The notes under the pieces: generated by a model
Told to the model about the DNA's origin: nothing
What the model saw: only the letters and a program-made list of their open reading frames with translations
Database searches by the model: none
Source of the DNA: Isoetes taiwanensis
Lineage: Eukaryota; Streptophyta; Lycopodiopsida; Isoetales; Isoetaceae
Assembly (NCBI GenBank): GCA_021234155.1
Contig: JAJEKV010000004.1
Location: 11,722,109 to 11,786,108 of the forward strand
DNA: 64,000 bases
Direction: 5' to 3'
Part shown: one piece after another, positions 43,296-55,458 of the stretch
How the letters are laid out: each line of letters starts with the position of its first letter
Numbering within the stretch: the stretch's first letter is position 1
Position numbers and translations under genes: made by a program

Positions 43296-43908
43296 AGGGG
43301 CTTGGACAAACGTAAGGCATAGAAATCGCTCCCAAAAACCCACGCATGGAGAAGTCAAAACAGATGCCGCTCGCCAACCTGTACCTGCATATCACCAATA
43401 CAATAAAACGAGACAAAACAAACCTCCCAGAGTGGAGGGGCTGATCACGCGTGCCATGCGACAAAAAACAAAAACCTCTTCAAATAGAGGGGCTGGTCAC
43501 GCGTGCCAGGCGACAAATACAATAAACAAAGAAGGGGGGGTGGATTCAAAGAGAATAAGGTACTGTTGAGAGAAGAGGAAGCGCCGATGAGACGTTGATG
43601 CAGAACCGCGCCTAAAATAGCGAACTCCCAACCAGAAAGGGCATGTGCCGCATGCATGCATGCGAGACATGCATGCTCGCCCCATTCTAGAATGTCGATC
43701 CGATGTCTCGGATCGATGCCATAGCTGGAGGTATCATGCAAGGTAACATAACCCATCTTTCTGTTTTTTTTCTATTCTTCTTTAAATCACCCTTTTAAGT
43801 TTCAAGGGTTTTTTATCTGAACGAACTCAGTCATGTTTTCTAACCAGGCGAAATACATTCTTCCAAGAAACTATGTCTTAAAGACAAAACACGAGTCCAA
43901 AGGTAAAG
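43296..43908. other. GC-richer spacer with short repeats
   Basis: GGAGGGGCTGATCACGCGTG and GAGGGGCTGGTCACGCGTGC (near 43435 and 43488) are a ~55-bp tandem pair, each followed by CC.. GCGACAAA. A CATGCATGCATGCGAGACAT palindromic patch is near 43652. Open frames here are shaped by these repeats; no gene called. Confidence 0.5.
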
Positions 43909-44058
43909 TTCCACGTCATGTATCTTTCCTTAAAAAGCCAATTTTTTCGTACTTTGTTACTTGATTAGAATCATATTTTAATGTTTGCTTATGATTGGAT
44001 TCAATAATTATTTTACTATTAAATATATTCTTTCTCATTTCTTCTTTTGAAATACTAG

Positions 44059-46531
44059 GAGATAACCTTGGAACACTTGCAGTAGGTTTTATGCCACACA
44101 TTTATCCAACTTTTAGAACAACGGAGTTATTGCAGAACATGATCTGGCTAATAAAGGTATCCAGCAGGTTGAAGCTGTTTGATAGATGTTCTTCATGGTA
44201 AATATTCTTCGAACTCTGATTTTGAAAAGTAACTTTTCTAACTTCTGATAGATGACAATGGCTTCTGGATTGTTATCAGGTACTGGAACAGTATGGCATT
44301 AACAGAGTTCAAATCATTTTTTTCACCATTGGCAGGACACTACAGACTTCCAAAGCAGTTGCAAAATCTCTGGATATAATGCAAGAAAAACGACAAATAC
44401 AGGTAAGGACGAGCTTTAGCATCTTTATGTCTGATTTTCCCTTCAATATCTTCCATCCTTTTTAGAAATACATTGAGTTTCACAATATTTTAGTGAATAG
44501 GAATTTCTAGAACTTAAAATAGTGTCATCACTTTGCACGAAAGACTTGAAATTATCCTTCAAAATCTTGAAATCTTACAGAAGCTTGAGCAGTTTGTTGC
44601 TTCATTGGTCTATACTTCGATAGAAAAGCACTCATTTTTAGAGTAGGTACACCTATATGTATTTTCTGTTAATTCTCTGCGTATGCAAAGCATTAGTCTA
44701 ATTTTCAATGGGAGACAATACTCTCAAATTTGGGAGCTTGATGCCAACAATCCACTGGTTGCAGATGTTGCAAGGTGGGACCTTGCCTCACTTTATAATT
44801 TCCAACAGGTTCTTCACGGAAAGGCTTCACGGGGAATTTAAGATCCTGGATTGATCCTGCAGATCCTTCTCTAAAGGATCTTCTTTTAGGATCTTCTTTT
44901 ATATTCGGGAATCTATTGAGCGTTGATCAGTGCCATAAAACCATTTGGCTACAATATTTATACAACATAGATTCAAAAAGTAATGATAATAGTTATGATT
45001 GTTTAGATGTATGTTGCTCTGTCTGTTGTTTTATTATTGCTCTGTCTGTTGTTTTATCATGCGTTTCTTAGATTTTGACATTTCCATTCTGAAGAAGTAC
45101 CTTTTTTGCCTTGAAGATCAATAGAAGGTACTAGAAACACAATCAGGCTTGCTGGCTGATTGACGAGATGCTTACACAGCAAGCATAAGTTTGCAAAGCG
45201 CTCAAGATCAAGAATTCAGTGACCTTGACTCCCTGAGGAGCCTTTTTTTCTCATAATTTTTCCACTTTTCATCTGTTGTAATAGTAGAAGTTTGGTTAGT
45301 AAATGTTACATCTCCAAACGCCTGCAACAAAGCTGGCCAGTTCCACTGTAAAATAGGAAGCTGCTACAACATTTATGATTGATATGGCACTAGAAAAGCA
45401 TATTGTGCCTTTGCAACTGTCTCATTCAATGTGGTGACGGCTCTGATTTCAAAACAATGTTGAGCCCATTGATAGCAACCACATCTTCAGTAAACAGGCG
45501 AGTAAAGTCTTATCTCTTGGCTATAGGATAATCTTATGTCCTTAACTGTTATCTATGCAACAAAATCATCGGTTACTTAACAAAATCATCGGTTATTTAT
45601 GTGAAATACATTCTTGCAGAATTGCAGAAGTTGGTGGCAGCTACACATTCATTCTGGTATCATTTTGAACATGCAGCAGGGATGATGTCTTAACATTTGT
45701 GGACCATTTTGATAAACGTAAGCCATCATGTGTAGGGAAAATCTAGAGGAAGGCAGAAAAAGATGCTTGAGCATTAGAAGCTGACCTGACAGATTACGGG
45801 AAATATTATGGTGATCAAGATCAGTGACCTCTTAACTCAGATAGCAAAATTCTGCAAAGTTTAAAAAAAAATATGAACCAATTGTCTATAATGGAAATAC
45901 TTGTACATTGACTTCGTAGGGCCTTTCTCAACTCGCGAGTCGAGGAAGACACTGCTTGTCCAAATAATGCGATCGTTTGTATGCTTTTGTGTGTGATTGG
46001 ATGCACCTATATGGAATGGATGCTCTCTAATCTATTTTGAATTCTGCATTCTTTTCTTCGTTACTCATTACTAATGGCACCATAATTGTTAATCATGGAC
46101 TCTCTTTGTTCTAGGTGGCTCGAGACATGGCACAGATCCCGCTCAGGCTATACTCTTACAAGGGCTTTGGGATAAGCTTGCTCGTGATTGCAGAAACTAT
46201 GGGACCTCAAGAGATGAGGAAGAGAGGAAGAATATTTCAAAACTCCAGAAAGCTCAAAGGATCTTGCAAGCATTGCATGACATCCATGGAGGTTGGGGAA
46301 CAGCATATTCGACCCAGCGAAAGATATGCGAGAAGATGGTGGAGAAATTGGCTAAACAGGCCAGCGGGTGGCTCATGAGGCACCTCCTCATGAGGCATTT
46401 CACATTCTTCAGGTTGCCCTCAGAGCTTATAGAAGGCAAGAAGAAGCCCCACAAGTTCTTCCTGTAAGGTGGACCACCTACTATGATGATGTGACTGTAG
46501 TGACAGCAAGACCGCCATGGTCTCTTCGTCC
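44059..46531 (+). pseudogene. Exon remnants of an unidentified plant gene, copy B
   Basis: The best exon is 44280-44402: exactly 41 codons between CAG and GTAAGG, reading VLEQYGINRVQIIFFTIGRT and SKAVAKSLDIMQEKRQIQ. Others are near 44700-44820 (GRQYSQIWELDANNPLVADV), 44830-44900 after a frameshift (LRSWIDPADPSLKDLL), and 44935-44990 (TIWLQYLYNIDSKS). An open frame from about 46100 to 46467 contains GLWDKLARDCRNYGTSRDEE, KLQKAQRILQALHDIHGGWG and RKICEKMVEKLAKQ. The last piece shows codon-level intactness over ~110 codons, unlike copy A, where TCAGCGATTG is inserted. Product unknown; helical, charged, possibly a large scaffold or helical-repeat protein. Confidence 0.5.
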
Positions 46532-47619
46532 GATGTAAAATACGATATAGCTATCTCATTTATTAATAAAAATTCTTTTTGAACTATAACTTTGTTTTAA
46601 ATGTGTAATGAAATTCCTTTGTTTGAGTTGTATTCTTGGTGTTCTCGACTCGCGATCTGAGAAAACAGAGGGAAAGATATAGGATGCTTGGACCCACCCT
46701 AACACAGAAATACTCAAATTTCTGATAGTTTTAGAGGCCAAAAACTTTTCACATGTCCTTTTCGTGTAAAATAACAGAATTCCAATGGGGATTGCATATG
46801 ACCCACTTTAATTAAATGCGTCTTCAAAACAAAATGACTTCTTAAGTTTATTCGGCCATAGGGCAACAGACTGTTATTTGCTGCATGTGAGCTCAATTTC
46901 CAATATGCCTTGACATTATGCATCCATTTTTTGTGAGTTCAAATGTACCTTACCATCAATCCCAAAATCATCCTTCTGTTATTGTGAATGCCCACAAACT
47001 ACCATTTTCATAGACTTTGCTTACTATATCACGTTATGTAATTCACTTCAAATGGTCAACATGCATAGTGGCATATAAAAGTCTTGTCTTCATCATTAAG
47101 GTCTTATCTAAATCCGATATGACCTTACTTTGTTAAGGCAAAGGCTTCTAGTCTGTTCTTAAGAGTATCTTATGGCAATGAAGTGCTAATCACAAGTGGC
47201 ATATAATTGTCAGTATTCTAAAAGGTTTGATGCTATAAATTAATTAACAAATTTATTAAATGTTTGGCAATGATGATGCTTTCTTGCAGGATCACCCCAT
47301 TAGTCTATACTAATGATGGATTCTTTTCATCAACATGCATAGTGCCATATCAAAGACTTGCACATGCATAGTGCCATATCAAAGTCTTGCATGTTGGCAT
47401 ATCAAAGTCTTGGCTTCATCATTACGGATTAGCCTAGAATCCTTTAAGATAGATAGATAAATAGATAGAGGGTAGTATCTACCATAGGGGCATATAATGC
47501 CCCCCTAAATGTCTAAAGAGAGACGAACACAGTCCTTCTAATTGCTAATCCAAAGGACTAGCCATCAAACAACAAGAAGGGACTTATCTTTCCATTGTTT
47601 AACCCAAAATCATCAACCC
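46532..47619. other. Spacer, duplicated from 2092-3158
   Basis: Non-coding partner of 2092-3158. It carries an extra ATAGATAGATAAATAGATAG tetranucleotide patch near 47450, replacing ATAGATAGGTAG in A1. Confidence 0.6.
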
Positions 47620-47993
47620 CCTGTGCTTTTCATGGGGATATCCTCGCAAGGTGGTTGTTACAACAAGATAATAAAAATCGTAAATATCTTCAAGATCAGT
47701 CCTGGATTAATGCTCTTCAGACAGAGTACATGCCCGAACTTGTTGGCTATTTGCCCCTAGATTGCGGAAGCATTGCAGGAGGTCCATAAAAACATGTATG
47801 ATGAATTGGGGATAAGGTACGCTCAACTTTACTTACAACATCGACATTAATGACGGCACTGAAAAGATTCCCTCAAATCAAGCATATGATCCAGGAGTTG
47901 GTAACCAAGATCATCAAGGCTCTGCCATATGTCTATTTTGGACCTGAGGCCATTGCACTATATATATCAGCATTGTTAGACCCTCAGTTTTAG
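47620..47993 (+). pseudogene. Unidentified helical-protein fragment, copy B
   Basis: A cleaner copy of 3159-3531. It reads GDILARWLLQQDNKNRKYLQ, DQSWINALQTEYMPELVGYL, then after a one-base shift EALQEVHKNMYDELGIRYAQ, and after a stop TALKRFPQIKHMIQELVTKI and ALPYVYFGPEAIALYISALL. The repeated short amphipathic helices suggest a HEAT/ARM-like or other helical protein. No family is assigned. Confidence 0.45.
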
Positions 47994-48239
47994 ATGAGAC
48001 TTAGTATCGTCTTGTTTCAGTTTTTCATGTTAGCATCTCGCGAGACCTCATGTACTCTTTTCTATATTCAAGGGATTCTTATCTTGACATATAGTTTTCT
48101 TTGCTTTCATGTTTTATTCTTTCTGTTCTTATCTCTTTTGAAAAATCCTGCATGACACACTATACTAAGGATTTGTCGATTTGATCCAGGGGTCCTCATA
48201 GAGGGCTGTCTTGCAGACAATCCTGAACCCAGACCCTAA

Positions 48240-49980
48240 ACAGACCTTACATATAAACAGAGAATACTTAAGACTATAAAGTATTTAATCCTCTTGGACA
48301 ATTGAGGCGATGTTACTAGAAGGAAAGCAAGATCCATTTTCTAATACTTTGACTCCCTAAGTCACCCAATCTATCAAGGATAGTTAAAGGCATGTCAAAA
48401 AGCTTTGGGATGAGCATTGGAGTAACTTAGACAATCAAACACTAGAAACTAGATTTGGCTTTCTTTCTTTCTAAGCACAATATCTCTCCATTGTCCCAGA
48501 GAATTAAAACTTTCTAGTCTTAAGGATTCTATGTTCTTATATAAGGTCTCTTCTTATCTTATGCATAATGCTAGAAGTGACCTTAGATATAAACAGAGAA
48601 TCCTTAAAACTACAAAGTATTCAATCCCCTTGGACAATCCAGGCGACATTATTACTAGAAGAAAGCAAGATCCATTTTCTAATACTTTGACTCCCAAAGT
48701 CACCCAATCTTCAAGTATAGTCAAGGGCAATATATGTCAGAAAGCTTTGAGATGAGCGTTGGAGTAACTTAGATAGTTAAATAGTAGAAACTAGATTTGG
48801 CTTTCCTTCTAAACACAATATATCTCCATTGTCCCAGAGAACTAAAACTTTATAATCTTAAGGTTTCTATGTTCTTATCTAAAGGTCTCTTCTTATCTTA
48901 TACATAATGCTAGAAGTGACCTTAGATATAAATAGAGAATCCTTAAGACTACAAAGTATTCAATCCTCTTGGACAATCGAGGCGACATTGTTACTGGAAG
49001 GAAAGCAAGATCCATTTTCTAATATTTTGACTCCCAAAGTCACCCAATCTATCAAGGATAGTCAAGAGCAATATATGTCAGAAAGCTTCTAGATGAGCAT
49101 TGGAGTAATTTAGACAATCAAATACTAGAAACTAGATTTGACTTTCTTTCTAAACACAATATCTCTCCATTGTCCCAGAGAACTAAAACTTTCTAGTCTT
49201 AAGGATTCTATGTTCTTATATAAGGTCTCTTCTTATCTTATGCATAATGCTAGAAGTGACCTTAGATATAAACAGAGAATCCTTAAAACTACAAAGTATT
49301 CAATCCTCTTGGATAATCGAGGCGACGTTACTAGAAAGAAAGCAAGATCCATTTTCTAATACTTTGACTCCCTAACTCACCCAATTTATCAAGGATAGTC
49401 AAGGGCAATATATGTTAGAAAGCTTTGAGATGAGCATTGGAGCGACTGAGACAGTCAATCCTTAAAACTACAAAGTATTCAATCCTTTTGGACAATCAGG
49501 AGACATTGTTACTAGAAGGAAAGCAAGATCCATTTTCTAATACTTTGACTCCCAAAGTCACCCAATCTATCAAGTATAGTCAAGGGAAATATATGTCAGA
49601 AAGCTTCTAAAAGAGCATTGGAGTAACTTAGATAACTCAAATATTAGAAACTAGATTTAGGCTTCTTTCTAAACACAATATCTCTCCATTGTCCCAGAGA
49701 ACTAAAACTTTCTAGTCTTAAGGATTCTATGTTCTTATATAAGATCTCTTCTTATCTTATGCATAATGCTAGAAGTGACCTTAGATATAAACAGAGAATC
49801 CTTAAAACTACAAAGTATTCAATCCTCTTGGATAATCGAGGCGACATTGTTTCTAGAAAGAAAGCAAGGTCCATTTTCTAATACTTTGACTCCCTAACTC
49901 ACCCAATTTATCAAGGATAGTCAAGGGCAATATATGTCAGAAAGCTTTGAGATGAGCATTGGAGTAACTTAGCATTGGAG
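48240..49980 (+). repeat. ~333-bp tandem satellite array, copy B
   Basis: Same unit as 3780-6400, with anchors near 48442, 48786, 49125 and 49650. A ~155-bp deletion lies at 49457 (CAGTCAA joined to TCCTTAAAAC). Continuous units where A1 has the tRNA-like insertion show the ancestral site. Confidence 0.9.
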
Positions 49981-50905
49981 CATTGGAGTAGCATATGGAG
50001 AAACTCAATAAGCATACAGTTGCTGGCCAGTGGTATACATCAACCTTCAAGTTGAAATCTGTAGCAAAATCAGGAAAATAGATAATCAATCATTCGTTTA
50101 GAACTTAGAACTCTATTGATCATAATCAATGTTGCCTTTTGAATGATCAATGAAATTCTAAGCTCTGGATCAATGACCAATGACCAATCCTGTCCACACC
50201 TAAAGAAGCTTGTTTTGACATCAAATTCTTGTAATATGAATTGTAATAGGGACTTAAAGCTTAATAGCTGTGCACAACAGAGCTATATTTAAGACTAGTA
50301 AAGATGAACGATGCCATTTCATCAATCTAAGAAACCACAATTTTATTGGCAAGGGTGTTATGGAATATCTGAAGATTATTTATTTAAAGGATCCATTGAG
50401 CAAAAGCCTCTTGCAACTTACTAATTTATTGGCAATGGTTTTGTGGAATGTATCTTGAATTTAGACATGGCAAGGAATGGGTAGCAAAACCATCTAAAAC
50501 CATACCATAAGATGGAAAACTAATTCACAAGCGTACCTTGCATGCGAGGATTCCCCAAACGGCTTCTTGCTACTTCAACTTGGTCCTTCATTTTATTGTG
50601 TATACTTCATTTGCTATTTGATAATTCAAATATGTTAATTCGACCAAGAAACAAAACAAAACAAGGATAAGGATCAACCATATGCTCCATAATAATCATA
50701 ACTATACGATATAACTCCAGTGGAAGGTTATCCCATATCAAGTGCAAAGATGGCGGAAAATATTCTAAGTGCATGCATATAAGTTAAGACTAAAATGAGG
50801 CACTAAAAACAAATTTACAAACATACCTCAATGGTTATCCAGGCGTGTCGTCGATATCGTAAATGAACCAAAAATCTTATATTGAATCTTAGTCATGTTA
50901 CATCT

Positions 50906-50988
50906 AGAAGAGGAGAAGCCCTCAGATTAAGGAGCAATTTATGCTCCAATATATAAATTGCTCCCGAATCTGAGTGCTCTCTTCTTCT
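50906..50988. repeat. 83-nt imperfect foldback, copy B
   Basis: Same arms and loop as 7042-7124, without any arm change, although flanking sequence differs at scattered positions. Confidence 0.7.
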
Positions 50989-51630
50989 ATTTTGTAATAG
51001 AACCAAAATTTTTTATAAGGTTTTCTATCCTGATGGCTTCGTTAAACAGCCCTGTTTGGAACAAACGTCAGACGTGTATTATAAGGAGCAAAGGAATAAG
51101 GATGGAATCAAAAGGAAAGGCCTACAATTAAACATGTTGCTTTCAGTATATGTGCAAGCTTCCTTCCTATAGTACTTTGAATAGAATAACTAGAGGATAG
51201 GAGTGAGGAACCCTAGTTCAATGTCGACATATTTACAAAAGAGGAATATATATGTGCAATATATGCTTGCAATATATGTGCCAGCTTCCTTCCTATAGTC
51301 CTTTGAATAGAATAACTACAATATAGGAGTGAGGAACCCTAGTTCGATATATATCGACATATTTACAAAAGAGGAAGAAGAGTGCAAAGCTCATACCTCA
51401 AAATATTAGACATATTACAACATGTTGGAGAGAGGAAGAAGAGACAAGTATGATAGGTTACCTTAGTAATAGCTAAATCCTTTCCTTCTCCATAAAGCTA
51501 GGTATATACAAGAGAAACTCCCATGGCGGCAAAATATTAGAAGGCGCCATCGACTCCGTAAACACCCTTGCACCCTATAAAAAATAAAAATAAAGAAATG
51601 CACTAATAGCCTTTAAATACCCTAATATCA

Positions 51631-52450
51631 TATTGTGCCATGCCACGCGTCCAGCCACGTCATCTGTAATCTTTTTGGGCCGTCCGATTATGTAATTTCG
51701 GATCGTAGGGCCAGGGAAATTAGAAAACCCAAGAAATTCTCTGCCCGGAGTTTGGCGCTCGATCTCGATCTTGGCACTCGCCTTGGCTATGGCGGCCCGT
51801 CCTGGCCGGCTATGGAGGCTTTTTTTTTTTTTTTTTTTTTTTTTGGGTATACCTGTTCTCCAGAGATCGAGGAACCCATGGTCAATTTTCGTCCGGGCCT
51901 ATCTTGGCAAATCTGGAACTGTCTGATAGCATTTTGGTGAGTTTGTACGCCGAAACTGGCAATACATGAGTAGAATGATCGAAAACTGGGGATCCTATTG
52001 GTCTATTCGCCATGAACTGTTGGTGTTGTTGGCCGTTGCAGCCGATTAGGGCATCGATGCTGCTTCTGATATTCAGTAGCCAGAGATGGAGTTTTGCATA
52101 TGATATTCAATGGCTAGAGATGTTGCTCTGGTGAAAGAGCTGAGTATAGGTATGCAGATTACAACTAGAATTTTGTACTCTATGCAGCATTCAATAGAAC
52201 AACTAGATCACAACTAGAACACTTGGTGGACGAACTTCTTACATGGAAATGAAAGGTCTTGTAAATGAATGATGCACAGACTTCGTTTATGTTTCCATTG
52301 TTTTGTAGATGTATGCTTATGATTCTACAATATTCTTTACAGGTGCATATCTGCTAGGATTCTACATACTGATGGAATAAATTCACATTTAATTACCTAT
52401 GTGTGAATAATTGCTGTACACATCTGCTGGTTCCCATGTGAGCTTATTAA
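51631..52450. other. Spacer with GC-rich patch and 28-base T run
   Basis: After the duplication boundary the sequence is GC-richer (CTTGGCTATGGCGGCCCGTC near 51781, related to the minisatellite at 60405). It includes a T run at about 51817-51844. The T run is not followed by the known LINE 3' sequence. No gene called. Confidence 0.5.
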
Positions 52451-52732
52451 GGTGATTTCGACGAGGCCAAGTCTACCAATCTGAAAGGTCATGTTGTAGC
52501 AGTGCGTGTAACAAGCGAAGATCCTGATGATGGTCTTAAACCAACAACTGGCAAAGTTCAGGTATTAATGCTTTAGTTGTAAAAGATGCTTTTTCCAGAT
52601 GATTAATTAATTAGGTTGGTTTGCAGTTTCTAGAAATCTTCAAATGACTTTAACATCTTAGCATCAAGTCTCACGGCAGCAAGGGTCTTAGACTACATTG
52701 GTTATCTTGAGAAGTGCCAGATTCCACCAAAG
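52451..52732 (+). pseudogene. Plant homomeric acetyl-CoA carboxylase, two exon fragments
   Basis: Fragment 1 (52451-52561, 37 codons, ending before GTATTA) reads GDFDEAKSTNLKGHVVAVRV and TSEDPDDGLKPTTGKVQ, matching the C-terminal part of the biotin carboxylase domain (GH.VAVRVTSEDPDDGFKP..GKVQ). Fragment 2 (52661-52732, 24 codons, ending before GTGTGT) reads SLTAARVLDYIGYLEKCQIP, matching the (S)DYVGYLEKGQIPPKH segment before the biotin carrier domain. The roughly 200 residues normally between them are absent. The enzyme makes malonyl-CoA for fatty-acid synthesis. This is clearly a dead two-piece fragment. Confidence 0.92.
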
Positions 52733-52794
52733 GTGTGTTGCAATGTGATTAATTTATTTCAAATCATGCTTCTGTATAGATGCACACCTGCTGA

Positions 52795-52911
52795 TTGTAG
52801 GGTTGGGATTTTGCAGAATCTTTCCCTTCGAGATGGGCCGCTGTCCAATGGAGTTCTCAGAGCCAAATCTGAGCCTGTCACGCATGAAATATTAGGCGAT
52901 TCTTTAAGGTA
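52795..52911 (+). pseudogene. Unidentified exon-like fragment
   Basis: After TTTGCAG an open stretch reads NLSLRDGPLSNGVLRAKSEP and VTHEILGDSLR before a GTACAT donor-like site. It has the composition of a genuine plant exon and the same strand as its neighbours. I cannot name its source gene. Confidence 0.4.
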
Positions 52912-53242
52912 CATGCCATGCATTGCAGAAGTAGACTACATTTGAACAGATATTAAAAGCAAGGAATAGTAATGTGTACAAAAGAAGTTTTTTTTTTCTT
53001 CTTAAGTAGATGTATAATGACCCTTGTCTATGTTGAACTGATCTAAAATGCATCTTTGGTTAGATGGTACTATCGTGTGCATGCATGCATCTTTGTTCTA
53101 TTACTGAAATGCTATGCATTTATGCTTTCATTAAATAAATCACGTTTTGTCTGTTTAAACATGAATATGATTTCGAACATGAACATGATTTCGTTAAGAT
53201 ATCCACAAATTCATAACTATAGCTCTGTTTTTGGAGCAGGAT

Positions 53243-53352
53243 AGAGGAAATTGGGTATACAGTCCACCAGAGAATTCATTGGAATTCATCCTAGCAGACA
53301 AGGATATGACGTCTGGATGGGTAACCTGAGAAGCACAAGTTGGCACATGGTT
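53243..53352 (+). pseudogene. Acid-lipase-like alpha/beta hydrolase fragment
   Basis: After GAGCAGGATAGAGGA one frame reads NWVYSPPENSLEFILADK and, one base over, GYDVWMGNLRSTSWHM. The pattern N.SLAFILAD.GYDVW.GN.RG is characteristic of AB-hydrolase lipases (lysosomal acid lipase/triacylglycerol lipase group), just upstream of the nucleophile elbow. The catalytic Ser exon is not present. The frameshift lies between DK and GYD. Short, so the family call is good but the subfamily is unknown. Confidence 0.7.
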
Positions 53353-53519
53353 CCATCAAGTAGTGCTTTTTATGCCAGGTTTAATCCTCTGTTTTGAGCT
53401 GTCCAGATATTTTCCTTCAACAGTACACAGGGGCTCTTAGGCAGCGACATGCTGCTTATGATCTACCTGCAATGATAAACTTAGCGGATAGAAAACAATG
53501 AAGTCTCAGCTTTACTACA

Positions 53520-53774
53520 TTGGCCATTCTGTGCTCAAATCAAAGTTCAGAATTAACTTTGTCTGATAACAGGGTACTGGTATGGGCAGTGCAGTTCATT
53601 CTATCTACCACTATAACCAAGGTGAAGATCTATGATACAGATCTTGCAATAATCGAATCATTTGCAGCTACTGGCATAGAGCTCATAGTTGGAACGAAAG
53701 ATGAAAACATCCGTATATTGCTTGATGCAGACAAGGCCCCAAAAATGGGTGGAGTAAAATGTTGCATCCTCTGA
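53520..53774 (+). pseudogene. GH17 endo-1,3-beta-glucanase N-terminal fragment
   Basis: The open frame reads STTITKVKIYDTDLAIIESF and ATGIELIVGTKDENI. GH17 proteins near their N-terminus carry (G)I.KVK(I/L)YD.D...L.....T.IE...G..N. The family hydrolyses callose or related beta-1,3-glucans, often at the plasma membrane or cell wall. Signal peptide, catalytic Glu residues and the rest are missing. The fragment ends around 53756, where the WDR20-like duplicated block begins directly. Confidence 0.82.
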
Positions 53775-55458
53775 TTGTATCGGGTGTAAGTACAGTTATT
53801 ATCAAGCATGATGTAGCGCACCGTATCTAGTGATTTCCCTGACTATTAATAGTAGTGACTTCCCTGATTATTAATAGGAGTGTTGAGATATGCATTGTGT
53901 GGCTTTACCAATCATTCGATTGCCTTCATGTAGGACACATGAAATGAAAGTCAGTAGTTTGTGTGCAAAGATATGCTGTTTGATTATGCTTTATGTGATG
54001 TTTCACAGCCGATGCATTGTAGTGAAGGCCTCTTTGCAGTTGCTCATGCAGATGGTAATCTCTATTTCTATGATAAGGTACCCATTGAAGTAATTTCTTT
54101 CAATGTAAGGTCATGCATTAGTGGCTTTAAGTGTAGCCTGTTTAAGGTATTGGAATTTTGAGGATTGTGAGCATCAACAATTATACGGCATGCAGTTCTG
54201 TCTATAACTAGAAGTATTAAGTGGGAAGTTGTTTTCATAATTGTAAAAGAAGCACATATGATGCTTAACACAAATTTATCTAGAACAATATGTCTCCTCT
54301 TCATGTCTTGTTGTTTGTCCTTTTGTGCCAGCGTCCAAGAAGCATTTGGAGTTTGTTCTCCACTCTCCTGTTGTGTCTCCATTGCAGATTAGTAAGAATT
54401 TGATATGAATAAGTCGTTTGATGTATTACATATTTTTCAGAGCAAAGATGCAAGTGGAGATGTTTCCTTTCCACCTGTCAAAGATCCTGCTCAGTTTTCA
54501 GTTGAGTTCCACGGTTTTTTCTAGGTTTGCCAATATTTTGTTCAAGAAATAAGCTGTTTGTGGCTTGTTTTACTTGGCAGAGCAACCAGATTGCAAGATG
54601 GCACATATGCCAGGGATCCATTAATGGCCTTTGCGTTTTTCTGCAGAGGGGGCTTTGTTTACAATTGGGAGGAATAGTATGCATTTTTTTTCAACTGTTT
54701 GTAAGGAACCACCACCTTTCATCATCTAAGCCTATATGCATGCAGGCTATTTGAGAATATTTGATTATGCCACAGAGAAGATGGTTTGTGGGGGCAAAGC
54801 TACTTCGGTGCCTTACTTTGTTGTGCATGGAGGTATCTACATCTGTTATAACATTTCTTTCATGTGCCTGTCCGAAGTTTTGTTAAGTGTTCACCATGCA
54901 TGTTTCTATAGTTGAAGAGCTTTCTGAGCATAAGCATGGAAACCAGAGTGCTAGCTGCTGTGTTAAACACCACTGTTGCCTTAGCATGTTTATTGTGTTA
55001 AATTGAAGATAAGAACATATCCTGAAGTCATTCTTGTTAAGTTTTTTGTTGCAAAATTTAGACGAATGAAGTTCTGCTAAAATAACTTGACTTTAGGCAA
55101 GCTTTTTCAAACGCAAATTGATAGCCAATTTTACTTGAGGACGCAAGGGAACATTAGAAACATTTTCAGGCTCCTTTAATCTACCTTAAGGTATTTTAGT
55201 TCAATTCTGCACCCTTTGACTTTGAATGCTTCATGAAGAGAAGAATTCTTATCTTACTGTTGAAGTTCTCAAGTGTTCTCAGTGATTAAAATCCTACACC
55301 TTTTCTGCTGCCAAAATGGTGTGCATAAGTAATCCTTAAAATTCTATTATCATTTTATCCTGCACCAAACTTTTACTCACCATGATATGTAACTGTCTCC
55401 CCCATGTTGTTGTCATCTGCAGCTTTCCAAAAAGAAAAGTTATTTGTGAAATGTCATT
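53757..55458 (+). repeat. Segmental duplication, copy B2 (pairs with 18010-19738)
   Basis: Starts TGTTGCATCCTCTGATTGTA and ends GTCATTCGCATA. It follows copy A2 through all four exons and introns. Here the WDR20-like sequence continues beyond the end of the duplication into exon 5. Confidence 0.95.

Larger units (their letters stand above)
43909..51630 (+). repeat. Segmental duplication, copy B1 (pairs with 1-7770)
   Basis: Same order and orientation as A1. B1 keeps 515 bp (44303-44818) lost in A1, but lacks about 155 bp of satellite present at 5755-5910 and the 864-bp tRNA-like insertion. Several breakpoints fall in 2-5 base shared words, the mark of microhomology-mediated or replication-slippage deletions. 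Confidence 0.95.

Noticed and set aside
43165-43569. 134-codon plus-strand open frame
   Set aside because: Runs through the hairpin and a local tandem repeat; no motif and no supporting splice or start context.
51817-51844. LINE insertion marked by the T run
   Set aside because: The sequence after the T run does not match either LINE family in the window, so only a homopolymer is claimed.
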